A stretch of DNA of 64,000 nt from Croceibacterium_B sp035470785 (GTDB lineage: Bacteria > Pseudomonadota > Alphaproteobacteria > Sphingomonadales > Sphingomonadaceae). This document shows positions 8,336-16,688 of the stretch, piece by piece. The notes beneath the pieces were generated by a model. That model ran no database searches. It was not told where the DNA came from and saw nothing but the letters and a program-made list of their open reading frames with translations. Location of the stretch: positions 1-64,000 of the forward strand of contig DATIQN010000009.1 in NCBI GenBank assembly GCA_035470785.1. Reading direction: 5' to 3'. Position 1 is the first letter of the stretch. The number at the start of each line of letters is the position of its first letter. The position numbers were made by a program, and so were the translations under genes.

Positions 8336-8488
8336 ATGACTACAGTTACTCTCGGCGCCGCAAGGCGCCCCTCGCTTTCCCTCCGTTACGAGGCGAAGGC
8401 GCAGGCCGCCGCGCCCCAGCGCCGCCGCCGTTCCCCCACCCTGTCGACCCAGGAGCTGCGCCGCCTTGTGGCGCGGATGGTCGATTGA
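8336..8488 (+). CDS. Small basic protein, unknown function
   Basis: 50 aa, beginning MTTVTLGAARRPSLSLRY, Arg-rich in the middle (PQRRRR) and ending ELRRLVARMVD. A good AAGGA site lies 5-6 nt upstream of the ATG. Its stop overlaps the TTG start of a second 50-aa ORF. I do not recognise a family. The ribosome site and overlap favour a real gene. Confidence 0.5.
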   Translation: MTTVTLGAARRPSLSLRYEAKAQAAAPQRRRRSPTLSTQELRRLVARMVD

Positions 8489-8637
8489 GTGAAACCCAGC
8501 CTCTTGCGCCGGCCGATGCCGGCCGCGAGGAGCTTGCGCTCGACGCCGAGCCCGTGCCCACGCAGCCCCGCCCCATGGGCGCCGCCGCGGCGTGCGCCTG
8601 GTTCGTCGCGCAGATGGCGGCGGTTGTGGGGGGCTAG
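8485..8637 (+). CDS. Small acidic protein coupled to the upstream 50-aa ORF
   Basis: 50 aa from a TTG start that overlaps the previous stop (TTGA). The first half is acidic and proline-rich (MSETQPLAPADAGREELALD); the end is hydrophobic (ACAWFVAQMAAVVGG), possibly one short membrane-associated helix. No family recognised. It converges on the TonB receptor gene. Only the coupling and open frame support it. Confidence 0.4.
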   Translation: MSETQPLAPADAGREELALDAEPVPTQPRPMGAAAACAWFVAQMAAVVGG

Positions 8638-8697
8638 GCAGCCTTTGTCGAAATCTTGCGCCACCCCCTTTGGGTGGAAGCGCCGGTTCGTTCGTCT

Positions 8698-10770
8698 TCA
8701 CACCTTGAAATTTAGCGTCAGCCGCACATCGCGGCCCGCCAGCGGCGCGAAGTCCTTCAGCAGACTGGTTGACCGGCGCGCCTCGACGTCGAACAGGTTG
8801 TTCGCGGCGAGCGAAAGCGTCACGTCCGGCCGGTCTGCCAGCGGGTGCCAATCGACGCTGGAATCGACCAGTGTAAAGCCGGGCGTGGGCAATTCGAGCG
8901 GCGCGGTGCTGTCGTGCGAGAAGTCATGCTCGACTTCGAATCTTCCGGACACAGCACCGCGATTGGCGGAGAGCGCGCCTTTCAGCCGCAGTGGGGGAAT
9001 CAACGGTGCCGCGCCGAAGTTGCGGATCTGCACGCGCGTGGCGTCGGCCTGACCCTCGATCCCCCACTTCAAGCCCGCCGTTTTGCCAAGCTCGGCGTCC
9101 GCCTCCACTTCGAAGCCCGTATAGTTCGCTTGCCCCTCGCGGAAGGAATAGACCGGCAGGTTGTCGCGCGCCTGGCCGGTCGGCGCTTGGTAGAGGAAGT
9201 TCGAGAAATGGCTGCCGTAGGCGGTCGCGCTCAGGTTGTAGCCTTGGCCGGCGTGGCTGATCGTCGCCTCGAAGCCGACGCTCTTCTCGGGCGACAGGTT
9301 AGGATCGCCAAGCTCGAAGCTCGCGTTTCCGCCATGCGGCCCGTCAGCGAACAGTTCGTCGGCCGATGGCGCGCGGACCGAGCGCGCGACGTTCAGACCA
9401 AGACGCCACCCGCCGCCAAACTCATAGCTGCCGCCAAGCGAGGCCGAGAAGGTCGAAAACCTGCGTTCGAGCGCTGGATTGCCGACCACCGCGCTTGCGT
9501 CCGCGGTGAGGTCGGCTCGCTCGAAGCGCCCGCCTGCTTCCAGGCGGAACGGTCCGGCATGGAAATGCTGCACGGTATAAAGGCCGAGCGTCTCGTTCTG
9601 CGTCGGCGGAAGATACTGCTCGTCGCCATCGATATGTTGGCGGACGTCGAGGAACTGCACGCCGGATTCGCCGCCCCAGCCGCCACTGTCGCGCTGGACC
9701 AGGTCGGCGCGGGCTTCGCCGCCCTTGGAGAACACCGAACTGCCGGCGCTTCCGTCGGCGCCGATCTCGTCGTGGTGATAGTTGGAGTAGGCTCCGCGCA
9801 GCTTGAGCTGACTGAACGCGCCGGCGAGGCCAAACTCGGCGCGGCCGTCGTAGCGCATCTGGTGGACGTCAATGCGAGTCTGTTCGGCTTTGATCGCCGG
9901 ATCGAGCGAATAACGGATCGGCACGCCGTAGAGCGCGGTGTGGCGAGAAACCGAGAAGCCGATGTTGGTGTCGCCGTCGATCCAGGCGAGCGCGCCCCCG
10001 GCTTCGAAGGTGCGGCCGTCGCTTTTGGGCAAGTCGCCCTTGAGGTCGGCCAGCGCGCGAATGTCCGCGTCGGGACTTGCCGCCGCCTGCTCGCGCAGGG
10101 GCTGCGAGAGGATGAAGCCACCCGTATGGAGGTCGCCATTGTGAGTATAGCTGGCGTCGGCATGAGCAACGAAATGGCCGCCTAGCGGTACGTCGGCCTC
10201 GGCATTCGCCAGCACTTCGTTGGCCGCCGTTGCGTATCCAGCGATCGCTTGCAGCGCCACCGGGCCATCGGGTTCCTTCCGCGGAATTCGGGCGTCTATC
10301 ACGTTGACGACGCCTCCGATCGCCGATGAGCCGTAAAGCAGCGCTGCAGGTCCGTGCAGCACCTCGATGCTCGCTGCGGTGAGAGGGTCGATCGCCACCG
10401 CGTGGTCGCTGCTCGACGCCGAAACGTCGAGCGAGCCGATCCCGTCAGTGAGGATCAGCAGCCGCTCGCCGGAAAGGCCGCGCAGCACCGGGCGCGCCAC
10501 GTTGGGTCCCGAGCCGGACGTCGAGACGCCGGGCTGCGTCGCCAGCGTTTCGCCAAGTGTCGGCCGCACGTCGCGCACCAGGTCGCCGCCGCCCAGCACG
10601 TTGACGTTGCCGAGAATGTCGTCGCTGCGCGTGCGGGTGGCCGTGACGATGATTTCGTTGCCGGATGGCGCGGGGGTGGCCGCGGGCTGCGCGGAGATAT
10701 TGTCCTGCGCCAAGGCGGGACAGGGAAGGAGCGCGGCGGCAGCCACGCTCGTGATCAGCAGTGCACGCAT
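8698..10770 (-). CDS. ZnuD-like TonB-dependent outer membrane receptor
   Basis: 690 aa. A signal peptide (MRALLITSVAAAALLPCPALAQ) precedes a TonB-box-like segment (EIIVTATRTR), the plug domain (about 40-160, with LRGLSGERLLILTDGI and IEVLHGPAALLYGSSAIGGVVNV) and a 22-strand-type barrel ending in F-K-V. The motif RAPSADELFADGPHGG and SNYHHDEI resemble the ZnuD group of zinc receptors. It imports a metal or small chelate across the outer membrane using TonB energy; zinc is the best guess. The gene for a small Cys-motif membrane protein lies 108 nt upstream on the same strand. Confidence 0.88.
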   Translation of the reverse strand: MRALLITSVAAAALLPCPALAQDNISAQPAATPAPSGNEIIVTATRTRSDDILGNVNVLGGGDLVRDVRPTLGETLATQPGVSTSGSGPNVARPVLRGLSGERLLILTDGIGSLDVSASSSDHAVAIDPLTAASIEVLHGPAALLYGSSAIGGVVNVIDARIPRKEPDGPVALQAIAGYATAANEVLANAEADVPLGGHFVAHADASYTHNGDLHTGGFILSQPLREQAAASPDADIRALADLKGDLPKSDGRTFEAGGALAWIDGDTNIGFSVSRHTALYGVPIRYSLDPAIKAEQTRIDVHQMRYDGRAEFGLAGAFSQLKLRGAYSNYHHDEIGADGSAGSSVFSKGGEARADLVQRDSGGWGGESGVQFLDVRQHIDGDEQYLPPTQNETLGLYTVQHFHAGPFRLEAGGRFERADLTADASAVVGNPALERRFSTFSASLGGSYEFGGGWRLGLNVARSVRAPSADELFADGPHGGNASFELGDPNLSPEKSVGFEATISHAGQGYNLSATAYGSHFSNFLYQAPTGQARDNLPVYSFREGQANYTGFEVEADAELGKTAGLKWGIEGQADATRVQIRNFGAAPLIPPLRLKGALSANRGAVSGRFEVEHDFSHDSTAPLELPTPGFTLVDSSVDWHPLADRPDVTLSLAANNLFDVEARRSTSLLKDFAPLAGRDVRLTLNFKV

Positions 10771-10836
10771 GGAAAGTCGAATCCAATTCGCTGGCGCCGG
10801 AGGCGCGAGCGCGCTCAGGGCCGGGCTGCAATGTGA

Positions 10837-10855
10837 TCCTCCGCTGTGCGGAGGA
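10837..10855. promoter_or_regulatory. 8-bp stem-loop between Cys-motif gene and TonB receptor
   Basis: TCCTCCGC and GCGGAGGA with a 3-nt loop, in the 108-nt leader between the two genes. There is no T-run, so it may be a processing or attenuation structure. Seen in sequence only. Confidence 0.4.
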
Positions 10856-10878
10856 CCTGCTGCTTCGTTGGGTTTAGG

Positions 10879-11289
10879 TTATTGCGGCGGTGCGCGACTC
10901 TGCCAGCTGTGGGCCGACGTTAGCAGCGCGAACGACGCCAGCGTGGTGCCGGCGATCCACAGGACAATTGCGGGTGGCGGTGGCAAGACGGTCGCAGGTG
11001 GCAGCACATAGGCCCCCGCCATTGCTGCCTCCTGGCACAGGGGACAGTTGGCGGGGTCATCCTTGTCTGTTTTCGAGGCAGGCGCAGCTCGATTGCTCGA
11101 CGCGATGGGTGACGAACCGGGTTGTTCGGTGAAGTGCAGGTGAGTCTGGATCGCGCTGTCCTGCACCACGAAGCCGAGCAGCAGCAGGAACGCGAGACAC
11201 TCCGGAAGCGCGCGCGCGAGGGACAGGCTGCTGCCGGTCCTAGACACTTTCGGCTCCCGGCGTGCGCCAGGTCCCAACCTGAAGGCCAT
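10879..11289 (-). CDS. DUF2946-like small membrane protein with a CPLC motif
   Basis: 136 aa from ATG 11289, or shorter from a GTG about 45 nt downstream, which has a somewhat better ribosome site. A hydrophobic segment (LPECLAFLLLLGFVVQD) is followed by TDKDDPANCPLCQ, a periplasmic metal-ligand-like Cys pair, and a second hydrophobic helix near the C terminus (IVLWIAGTTLASFALL). Small proteins with this layout (DUF2946) are often found beside TonB receptors for copper or zinc. Same strand as the ZnuD-like gene, so probably cotranscribed. Family match is tentative. Confidence 0.6.
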   Translation of the reverse strand: MAFRLGPGARREPKVSRTGSSLSLARALPECLAFLLLLGFVVQDSAIQTHLHFTEQPGSSPIASSNRAAPASKTDKDDPANCPLCQEAAMAGAYVLPPATVLPPPPAIVLWIAGTTLASFALLTSAHSWQSRAPPQ

Positions 11290-11373
11290 TACACACTCAC
11301 TGCCGCGACCAAATGCGGTTTCGGCGCCTTGAGTTACAGCATATCATCTCCCTGTCAACGACGGGCTGACCCG

Positions 11374-12231
11374 TCAGCTCGCGTCGCGAAGCTCCTTGCG
11401 CAAGTAGTCGAACCGGGCTTCCTCGCCGTGAAAGCGGCGGCGCAGCGCTTCGACGATGATCGCGACGAGCGCCAGGACGGCCAGGTCAATGAAGGGCGAC
11501 AACGCCGCTGGATGGTCCGAGGCCGCGCGCAAGACCGTGCCAATCACGCCGAGTATCGCGGCGACCGCGCAACCGGTGAGCCCGAGAACGACCGCCCGCC
11601 GGTTGCGCTGCGCGCGTGCGAAGCCCAGCTCGGCGAACTGGCTCAGCGAACGGACGTCGTCGGCGCGGCGCGCATTCCACAAGGTGGCAACCATCCCCCA
11701 CAGAATTCCAGCGACAATCAGCACGGCGAGGCCGCGCACGCCGAAGTTCAACGCTCCTAGCCTCCAGCCTTGCCGCACGGTGAAGACCCCGACGGCAGCC
11801 CCGAACGTGCTGTCGAGCGCCGTGGCGATCTCGCCCGCGCCAAATCCATCGAGGGTGAGCGTGACGACTTGCCGGGTCACCAGCGGCAGCTTGCGCACCT
11901 CGCGCAGCAGCCGGGCTTGCTGGTCGCTCGCGAGCGTCGCGCCTTCCTGGTTGTCGCCCGCGACCGGCAACTCCTCGTCCAATTCCCCTGCGATCGGCGT
12001 CCGTATCGCGCTGGCGACATGGCTGGCCGCCCGGTTGCTGGCGATCCGGGCGATGAAGCTGCGCAGTGAACTGTCGTCCCGGAAGGAAGGCAGCGCCCGC
12101 CACACGGCGAAGAGGATTTCCTGCACCAGCTCTTCGGCAAGATGGGGCCGCGTTTCGTGGCTCGCGGCAATGCGCGCAATCATCCTTCCATGCTCCCGCT
12201 TGACGTCGTCGAAGGTGGGCTCGGTGCTCAC
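11374..12231 (-). CDS. ECF sigma-factor-like domain fused in frame to a membrane domain (possibly degenerate)
   Basis: 285 aa from a GTG start. Residues 1-140 look like an ECF sigma factor: region 2 (HLAEELVQEILFAVWRALPSF, RSFIARIASNRAASHV) and the first half of region 4 (LPLVTRQVVTLTLDGFGAGEIATAL). The recognition helix then breaks down. The shifted frame reads LHRAARLEA, close to the expected region 4.2 ending. The current frame runs instead into a two- or three-helix membrane domain (VRGLAVLIVAGILWGM, AVVLGLTGCAVAAILGVI, PFIDLAVLALVAIIVEAL), resembling the separate gene that usually follows such sigma factors. Either a real fusion or two genes joined by deletion/frameshift. Confidence 0.6.
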   Translation of the reverse strand: MSTEPTFDDVKREHGRMIARIAASHETRPHLAEELVQEILFAVWRALPSFRDDSSLRSFIARIASNRAASHVASAIRTPIAGELDEELPVAGDNQEGATLASDQQARLLREVRKLPLVTRQVVTLTLDGFGAGEIATALDSTFGAAVGVFTVRQGWRLGALNFGVRGLAVLIVAGILWGMVATLWNARRADDVRSLSQFAELGFARAQRNRRAVVLGLTGCAVAAILGVIGTVLRAASDHPAALSPFIDLAVLALVAIIVEALRRRFHGEEARFDYLRKELRDAS

Positions 12232-12369
12232 GTTCTCGATAGTCCTCGCGGGCCCTCATTTCTTTCGCGGTGGCGGCTGACGCGGGCCTGGCCTGGCTTG
12301 CAGGAACGCTCCGCCGACGACGCAGTTATACGCGTCAGTTACCTCAACACGCCATGGTGGATAGCGGTG

Positions 12370-12531
12370 ATGAGCTTCGTGTTGGCCTGTCACGAATGCG
12401 GAAGCAACGACGTCGCAATAGGCTCGCCAGCTGGTGACGACAGCCAGATCGCCTGCCGCGAGTGCGGCCACGTTCTCGGCACCTGGGGCGAGCTGAAAGC
12501 CCAGGTCTCCTGCGAGCAGGATGCTTCTTGA
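12370..12531 (+). CDS. Small double-CxxC zinc-ribbon protein
   Basis: 53 aa, MSFVLACHECGSNDV, with two CxxC knuckles (CHEC and CREC) separated by 18 residues, so a likely rubredoxin-like or zinc-ribbon fold. The frame extends upstream to 12142, but the zinc-ribbon start at 12370 is compact and consistent. No family or function recognised. It lies between the sigma-like gene (divergent) and the ABC-F gene. Confidence 0.5.
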   Translation: MSFVLACHECGSNDVAIGSPAGDDSQIACRECGHVLGTWGELKAQVSCEQDAS

Positions 12532-12543
12532 GGCGCGTTCCGA

Positions 12544-12571
12544 ATGTCCGCTTCGGGTCGAAAGAGGACAT
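12544..12571. repeat. Palindromic repeat of the TGTCCGCTT type
   Basis: ATGTCCGCTT and AAGAGGACAT (9 of 10 paired) flank an 8-nt loop. A related hairpin with TGTCTGCT arms is inserted in the comM pseudogene at 29972-30003. Sequences of this type recur between genes in sphingomonad genomes and give spurious short peptides. The rest of 12532-12690 holds no convincing gene. Confidence 0.5.
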
Positions 12572-12690
12572 GGGCGGCCGTTTCGGCCAATGACGGCGGC
12601 AAGCCGATAACGTTTGGTCGGACGACAGGCGTCCGGCAATGCACCAATTCGCTGTTGGGCGCGGGCGCGGCGCCTGATAGGCGGCCGCGC

Positions 12691-14553
12691 ATGATCACGA
12701 TCAACAACATTACGGTGCGATTGGGCGGCGTACCCATTCTCCAGGGCGCGACCGCGGCCATCCCGCCGGGGGCCAAGGTCGGCCTGATCGGCCGCAACGG
12801 GGCCGGCAAGTCCACCCTGATGCGCGCGCTGATCGGGCAGATCGAGCTCGACCAGGGCTCGATCGAGATGCCGCGCCGCACCCGGCTCGGCTATATCGCG
12901 CAGGATGCGCCGGCCGGGAGCGCAACGCCGTTCGATACCGTGCTGGCCGCCGACACTGAGCGCAACCAGCTGCTCGAGGAATCCGAGACGTGCACCGATC
13001 ACGAGCGGCTCGGCGACGTGCATGAGCGGCTGCTGGCGATCGATGCCTATTCGGCTCCGTCGCGCGCGGCTCGCATCCTGACCGGGCTCGGTTTCGACGA
13101 GGCGGCGCAGGGCCGGCCGCTCGACAGCTTCTCCGGCGGTTGGCGGATGCGCGTGGCGCTGGCCGCGCTGCTGTTCTCCGCACCCGACGTGCTCCTTCTC
13201 GACGAGCCTTCGAACCACCTCGATCTCGAGGCGACGCTGTGGCTGGAGAACTTCCTCAAGGCCTATGCCGGAACGCTGATCGTCATCAGCCACGAACGCG
13301 ACCTGCTCAACAATGTGGTCGACACGATCCTGCACCTCCAGGGCGGCAAGCTGACGCTCTACACCGGCGGCTACGACGATTTCGAGCGCCAGCGGGCTGA
13401 GCGCGCGGCGCACCTCGCCGCGGCCAAGGCTTCGCAGGACGCCCAGCGCGCCCGGCTGCAGGACTACGTCGCGCGCAACAGCGCGCGCGCCTCGACCGCC
13501 AAGCAGGCGCAGTCGCGGATGAAGATGCTGTCGAAGATGCAGCCGATCATGGCCTTGGTCGACGACCCGTCGCTGAGCTTCGATTTTCCCAATCCCACGG
13601 AGCTGAAACCGCCGCTCGTGACGCTCGACCTCGCCGCGGTCGGGTACGACGACAAGCCCGTGCTCCGGCGCCTCAACCTTCGCATCGAGCCAGACGACCG
13701 CATCGCCCTGCTCGGGCGCAACGGCAACGGCAAGACCACGCTGGCGCGCCTGCTTGCCGCGCAGCTGACCCCGCTGGAAGGCGAAATCCACGCTTCCGGC
13801 AAGATGAAGGTCGGTTACTTCACCCAGTACCAGGTCGAGGAGCTAGCCTCCGACGCCACGCCGCTCGAGCTCATGACGCGGGCGATGGCGGCAAGCTCGC
13901 CCGGCGCCGTCAGGGCGCAGCTCGGCCGGTTCGGCTTCTCGGGCCACAAGGCGACGACCCTCGTCGCCAAGCTGTCGGGCGGTGAGCGCGCGCGTCTGGC
14001 GCTGGCGCTGATCACCCGCGACGCTCCGCACCTGCTAATCCTCGACGAGCCGACCAACCACCTCGACGTCGACGCCCGCGAGGCGCTGGTCCAGGCGCTT
14101 AATGCCTACGAAGGGGCGGTCATCCTGATCAGCCACGACCGCCACATGGTCGAGCTCACCGCCGACCGGCTGGTGCTCGTCGACCACGGCACCGCTACGG
14201 ACTACGCCGGCAGCATCGAGGACTACATCGACTTCGTCCTCGGCCGTAACCAGCCGAAGGAGGGCCGCGGCCCGAAATCGAAGAAGGATCGCGCCGCCGA
14301 TGCCCGCGCCCGCGAGCAGGCCCGCGTTATGCGCAACGGCATCCGCGAGACCGAGCAGCAGATCGCCCACTTGCAGGGCCAGATCTTCGCCATCGAGCAC
14401 GCGCTGAGCGATCGCGCCTCAGCCGCCAAGGCCCTCGCCGACCTTCCTCCGGCGGAGCTCGCGCGGCGACGGGGCGATCTGGTGCGCGAGCTCGCCGAGG
14501 CCGAAGCGCAATGGCTCGAGGCGAACGAGCGGCTCGAGCAGAAAGTCGCCTAG
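12691..14553 (+). CDS. ABC-F family ATPase (YheS-like)
   Basis: 620 aa with two ABC cassettes and no membrane segments. First: GRNGAGKST, FSGGWRMR signature, VLLLDEPSNHLDLE. Second: GRNGNGKTT, LSGGERARLALAL, LLILDEPTNHLDVD. An ABC-F linker with KQAQSRMKMLSKM joins them, and a charged coiled coil of about 90 residues closes the protein. ABC-F proteins bind the ribosomal E site and rescue or tune translation. I start at ATG 12691, where the first beta-strand begins, rather than at upstream in-frame codons inside a repeat. Its last 4 nt overlap the 3' end of dnaB. Confidence 0.93.
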   Translation: MITINNITVRLGGVPILQGATAAIPPGAKVGLIGRNGAGKSTLMRALIGQIELDQGSIEMPRRTRLGYIAQDAPAGSATPFDTVLAADTERNQLLEESETCTDHERLGDVHERLLAIDAYSAPSRAARILTGLGFDEAAQGRPLDSFSGGWRMRVALAALLFSAPDVLLLDEPSNHLDLEATLWLENFLKAYAGTLIVISHERDLLNNVVDTILHLQGGKLTLYTGGYDDFERQRAERAAHLAAAKASQDAQRARLQDYVARNSARASTAKQAQSRMKMLSKMQPIMALVDDPSLSFDFPNPTELKPPLVTLDLAAVGYDDKPVLRRLNLRIEPDDRIALLGRNGNGKTTLARLLAAQLTPLEGEIHASGKMKVGYFTQYQVEELASDATPLELMTRAMAASSPGAVRAQLGRFGFSGHKATTLVAKLSGGERARLALALITRDAPHLLILDEPTNHLDVDAREALVQALNAYEGAVILISHDRHMVELTADRLVLVDHGTATDYAGSIEDYIDFVLGRNQPKEGRGPKSKKDRAADARAREQARVMRNGIRETEQQIAHLQGQIFAIEHALSDRASAAKALADLPPAELARRRGDLVRELAEAEAQWLEANERLEQKVA

Positions 14554-16064
14554 TCGTAATCCGCCGCGTAGTCTCCCTCGGCGAGGTCGCTGAACTTGGT
14601 GATCTTCGCCTCGAATCGCAGCCGGACCTTGCCGGTTGAGCCGTGGCGCTGCTTCGAGACAATCAGCTCGGCGAGGCCGTAGACCTGTTCCATCTGCGCG
14701 GCCCAGGCGGCGTGGGCTTCGTGCGTCTTGGCGTCGTCGCTCTCTACCGGGCGCTTGGGCTCGCGCGAGCCGACGTAATAGTCCTCGCGATAGACGAACC
14801 AGACCATGTCGGCGTCCTGCTCGATCGAGCCGGATTCGCGCAGGTCGGAGAGCATCGGGCGCTTGTCGTCGCGCTGCTCGACCGCGCGAGAGAGCTGGCT
14901 GAGCGCGATCACCGGGACCTGCAGCTCCTTGGCGAGGGTCTTTAGGCCGCGGCTGATCTCGGAAATCTCGTTGACGCGGTTGTCCTGGCTGCGGCCGCTG
15001 CCTTGCAGCAGCTGGAGGTAGTCGACCACGATCAGCCCGATGTCGTGCTTGCGCTTGAGACGGCGCGCGCGTGTGCGCAGCGCCGCGATGGACAGCGCCG
15101 GGGTGTCGTCGATGAACAGCGGCAGCTCGGCGAGGCGCTGGCTGGCGTAGGAGAGCTGCTGGAAGTCCTCGCGGCTGATCTTGCCCATGCGCAGCGCTTC
15201 GGAGCTGATCCCGGCCTGCTCTGCGAGGATGCGGGTGGCGAGCTGGTCGCTGCTCATCTCGAGGCTGAAGAAGGCGACGCCGGCGCCGATCGACTTGTCG
15301 ATCCCGTCACGCTTGTCGCGCAGCCAGCGGTCGGCGCAGTTAAAAGCGATGTTGGTGGCGAGCGAGGTCTTGCCCATGCCCGGGCGGCCAGCGACGATGA
15401 TCAGGTCGGAGTTGTGCAGTCCGCCGACCTTCTCGTTGATCGAGGCGAAGCCGGTGGTCTTGCCCGAGACGTGGCCGCCCGAATTGATTGCGGTCTCGAT
15501 CATCGCCAGCGCCTTGCTGGTCGCGCCGCGGAACGATTCGGCCTCACTACCGCCGGCGGCGCCCTCGGCGACGCGGAACAACGCGGCCTCGGCCTCCTCG
15601 ATCTGCTTCATCGGCTCGACCTCTTCAGAGGTGTCGAGCGCGTTCTCGACCAGCTCGCGGCCGACTACGATCAACTCGCGCAACAAGGCCAGGTCGTAGA
15701 TCTGCTGCGCCAGCTCACGCGGGGCGAGCAGGCCTTGGCCGTCCGCCGTGAGGCGCGCGAGATAGCCGGTACCGCCGAGCTCGCGGAGCGCCTCATCGGC
15801 CTCGAAATAGGGCTTCAGCGTCACCGGGGTGACGACCATCTGCTTATCGAGCAGCACCTGGATGCGTTCGTAAATCCGTTGGTGCAGCGGGTCGAAGAAG
15901 TGGTCCGGCCGCAGCGGAACGCTGAGTTCTTCGAGCAGGCGGTTGTCGATCAGCATCGCGCCGATGAACGCCGCCTCGGCCTCGAGATTGGCGGGCAGCG
16001 TGCGGCCCGCGGGGACTTCGGTGGGTCGTGATTCGGTGCGAATGAGGAGAGCTTCGTCGGCCAT
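14550..16064 (-). CDS. dnaB: Replicative DNA helicase DnaB
   Basis: 504 aa. The N-terminal helical domain (LPANLEAEAAFIGAMLIDNRLLEE) is followed by the RecA-like helicase domain: Walker A AGRPGMGKTSLA, Walker B VVDYLQLL, and the SRAVEQRDDKRPMLSDLRESG segment with the arginine finger. It unwinds DNA ahead of the replication fork as a hexamer. No intein. Length normal. It is divergent from the UPF0262 gene; the 122-nt gap holds TGTGGATAG (about 16134), one mismatch from a DnaA box. Confidence 0.97.
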   Translation of the reverse strand: MADEALLIRTESRPTEVPAGRTLPANLEAEAAFIGAMLIDNRLLEELSVPLRPDHFFDPLHQRIYERIQVLLDKQMVVTPVTLKPYFEADEALRELGGTGYLARLTADGQGLLAPRELAQQIYDLALLRELIVVGRELVENALDTSEEVEPMKQIEEAEAALFRVAEGAAGGSEAESFRGATSKALAMIETAINSGGHVSGKTTGFASINEKVGGLHNSDLIIVAGRPGMGKTSLATNIAFNCADRWLRDKRDGIDKSIGAGVAFFSLEMSSDQLATRILAEQAGISSEALRMGKISREDFQQLSYASQRLAELPLFIDDTPALSIAALRTRARRLKRKHDIGLIVVDYLQLLQGSGRSQDNRVNEISEISRGLKTLAKELQVPVIALSQLSRAVEQRDDKRPMLSDLRESGSIEQDADMVWFVYREDYYVGSREPKRPVESDDAKTHEAHAAWAAQMEQVYGLAELIVSKQRHGSTGKVRLRFEAKITKFSDLAEGDYAADYD

Positions 16065-16186
16065 GGCCGCCTGATGCGCTTGTCGGACTCGCGCTTCAAG
16101 GTGGCGGCGACGAATGTTTTTTGTCGCGGGTTGTGGATAGTGGGCACAAGCCTTGCCCCGTCCATGCTGCGCTGCAATATGCGCCC

Positions 16187-16669
16187 ATGCCCGATAACCG
16201 CATCGCCGCGATCGCGCTCGATGAAGCCACGATTCTCACGCGCGGGGCAGACGTCGAGCGCGAGCGCCAGGCCGCATTGCGCGATCTCGCCGATGACAGC
16301 CTGTTCGTGCCGCTGCGGGCGGTCGACGCGGGGCACGCAGGGCCGTGGTCGCTCGACCTGTCGGTGCCCGACGGGCGGCTTTGCATCGGCCTCACCGACG
16401 GCCAGGGCGCGGATGCGGGCATAATCACACTCGGCCTTGCGCGTTTCCGCCGGGTGGTGCGCGAATACTTCGCGATCTGCGATTCGTACTACAAGGCGTT
16501 GCGCCAGGCCTCGGCGCGCGAACTCGAAACGCTCGACATGGCGCGCCGGGCGATCCACGACCGCGCGACGCGGCAGCTGGTCGAAGCGCTCGAGGGCAAG
16601 GTCGAAACCGACTTCGCCACCGCGCGGCGGCTCTTTACGCTGATCTGCGTGCTCCATATCAGGGGCTAG
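16187..16669 (+). CDS. UPF0262 family protein
   Basis: 160 aa, MPDNRIAAIALDEATI..., with the conserved FxPLRxxxAGPWSLxLSVPDGRL-type core (VPLRAVDAGHAGPW) and YYKALRQAS, ending in LICVLHIRG. This family is largely confined to alphaproteobacteria and has no assigned role. The ATG at 16187 is preferred to upstream codons because the family begins near it. The GH25-like gene follows 19 nt downstream. Confidence 0.85.
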   Translation: MPDNRIAAIALDEATILTRGADVERERQAALRDLADDSLFVPLRAVDAGHAGPWSLDLSVPDGRLCIGLTDGQGADAGIITLGLARFRRVVREYFAICDSYYKALRQASARELETLDMARRAIHDRATRQLVEALEGKVETDFATARRLFTLICVLHIRG

Positions 16670-16688
16670 GGGTCGCAGCAGGAATTCG

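Noticed and set aside
11290..11373. Zur box upstream of the CPLC gene
   Set aside because: GATATGCTGTAAC is only a partial match and not palindromic.
12256..13791. 511-codon open frame opposite the ABC-F gene
   Set aside because: Antisense shadow of a gene with clear motifs.
16131..16140. Possible DnaA box TGTGGATAG near dnaB
   Set aside because: Single site with one mismatch; no cluster or AT-rich region to support an origin.
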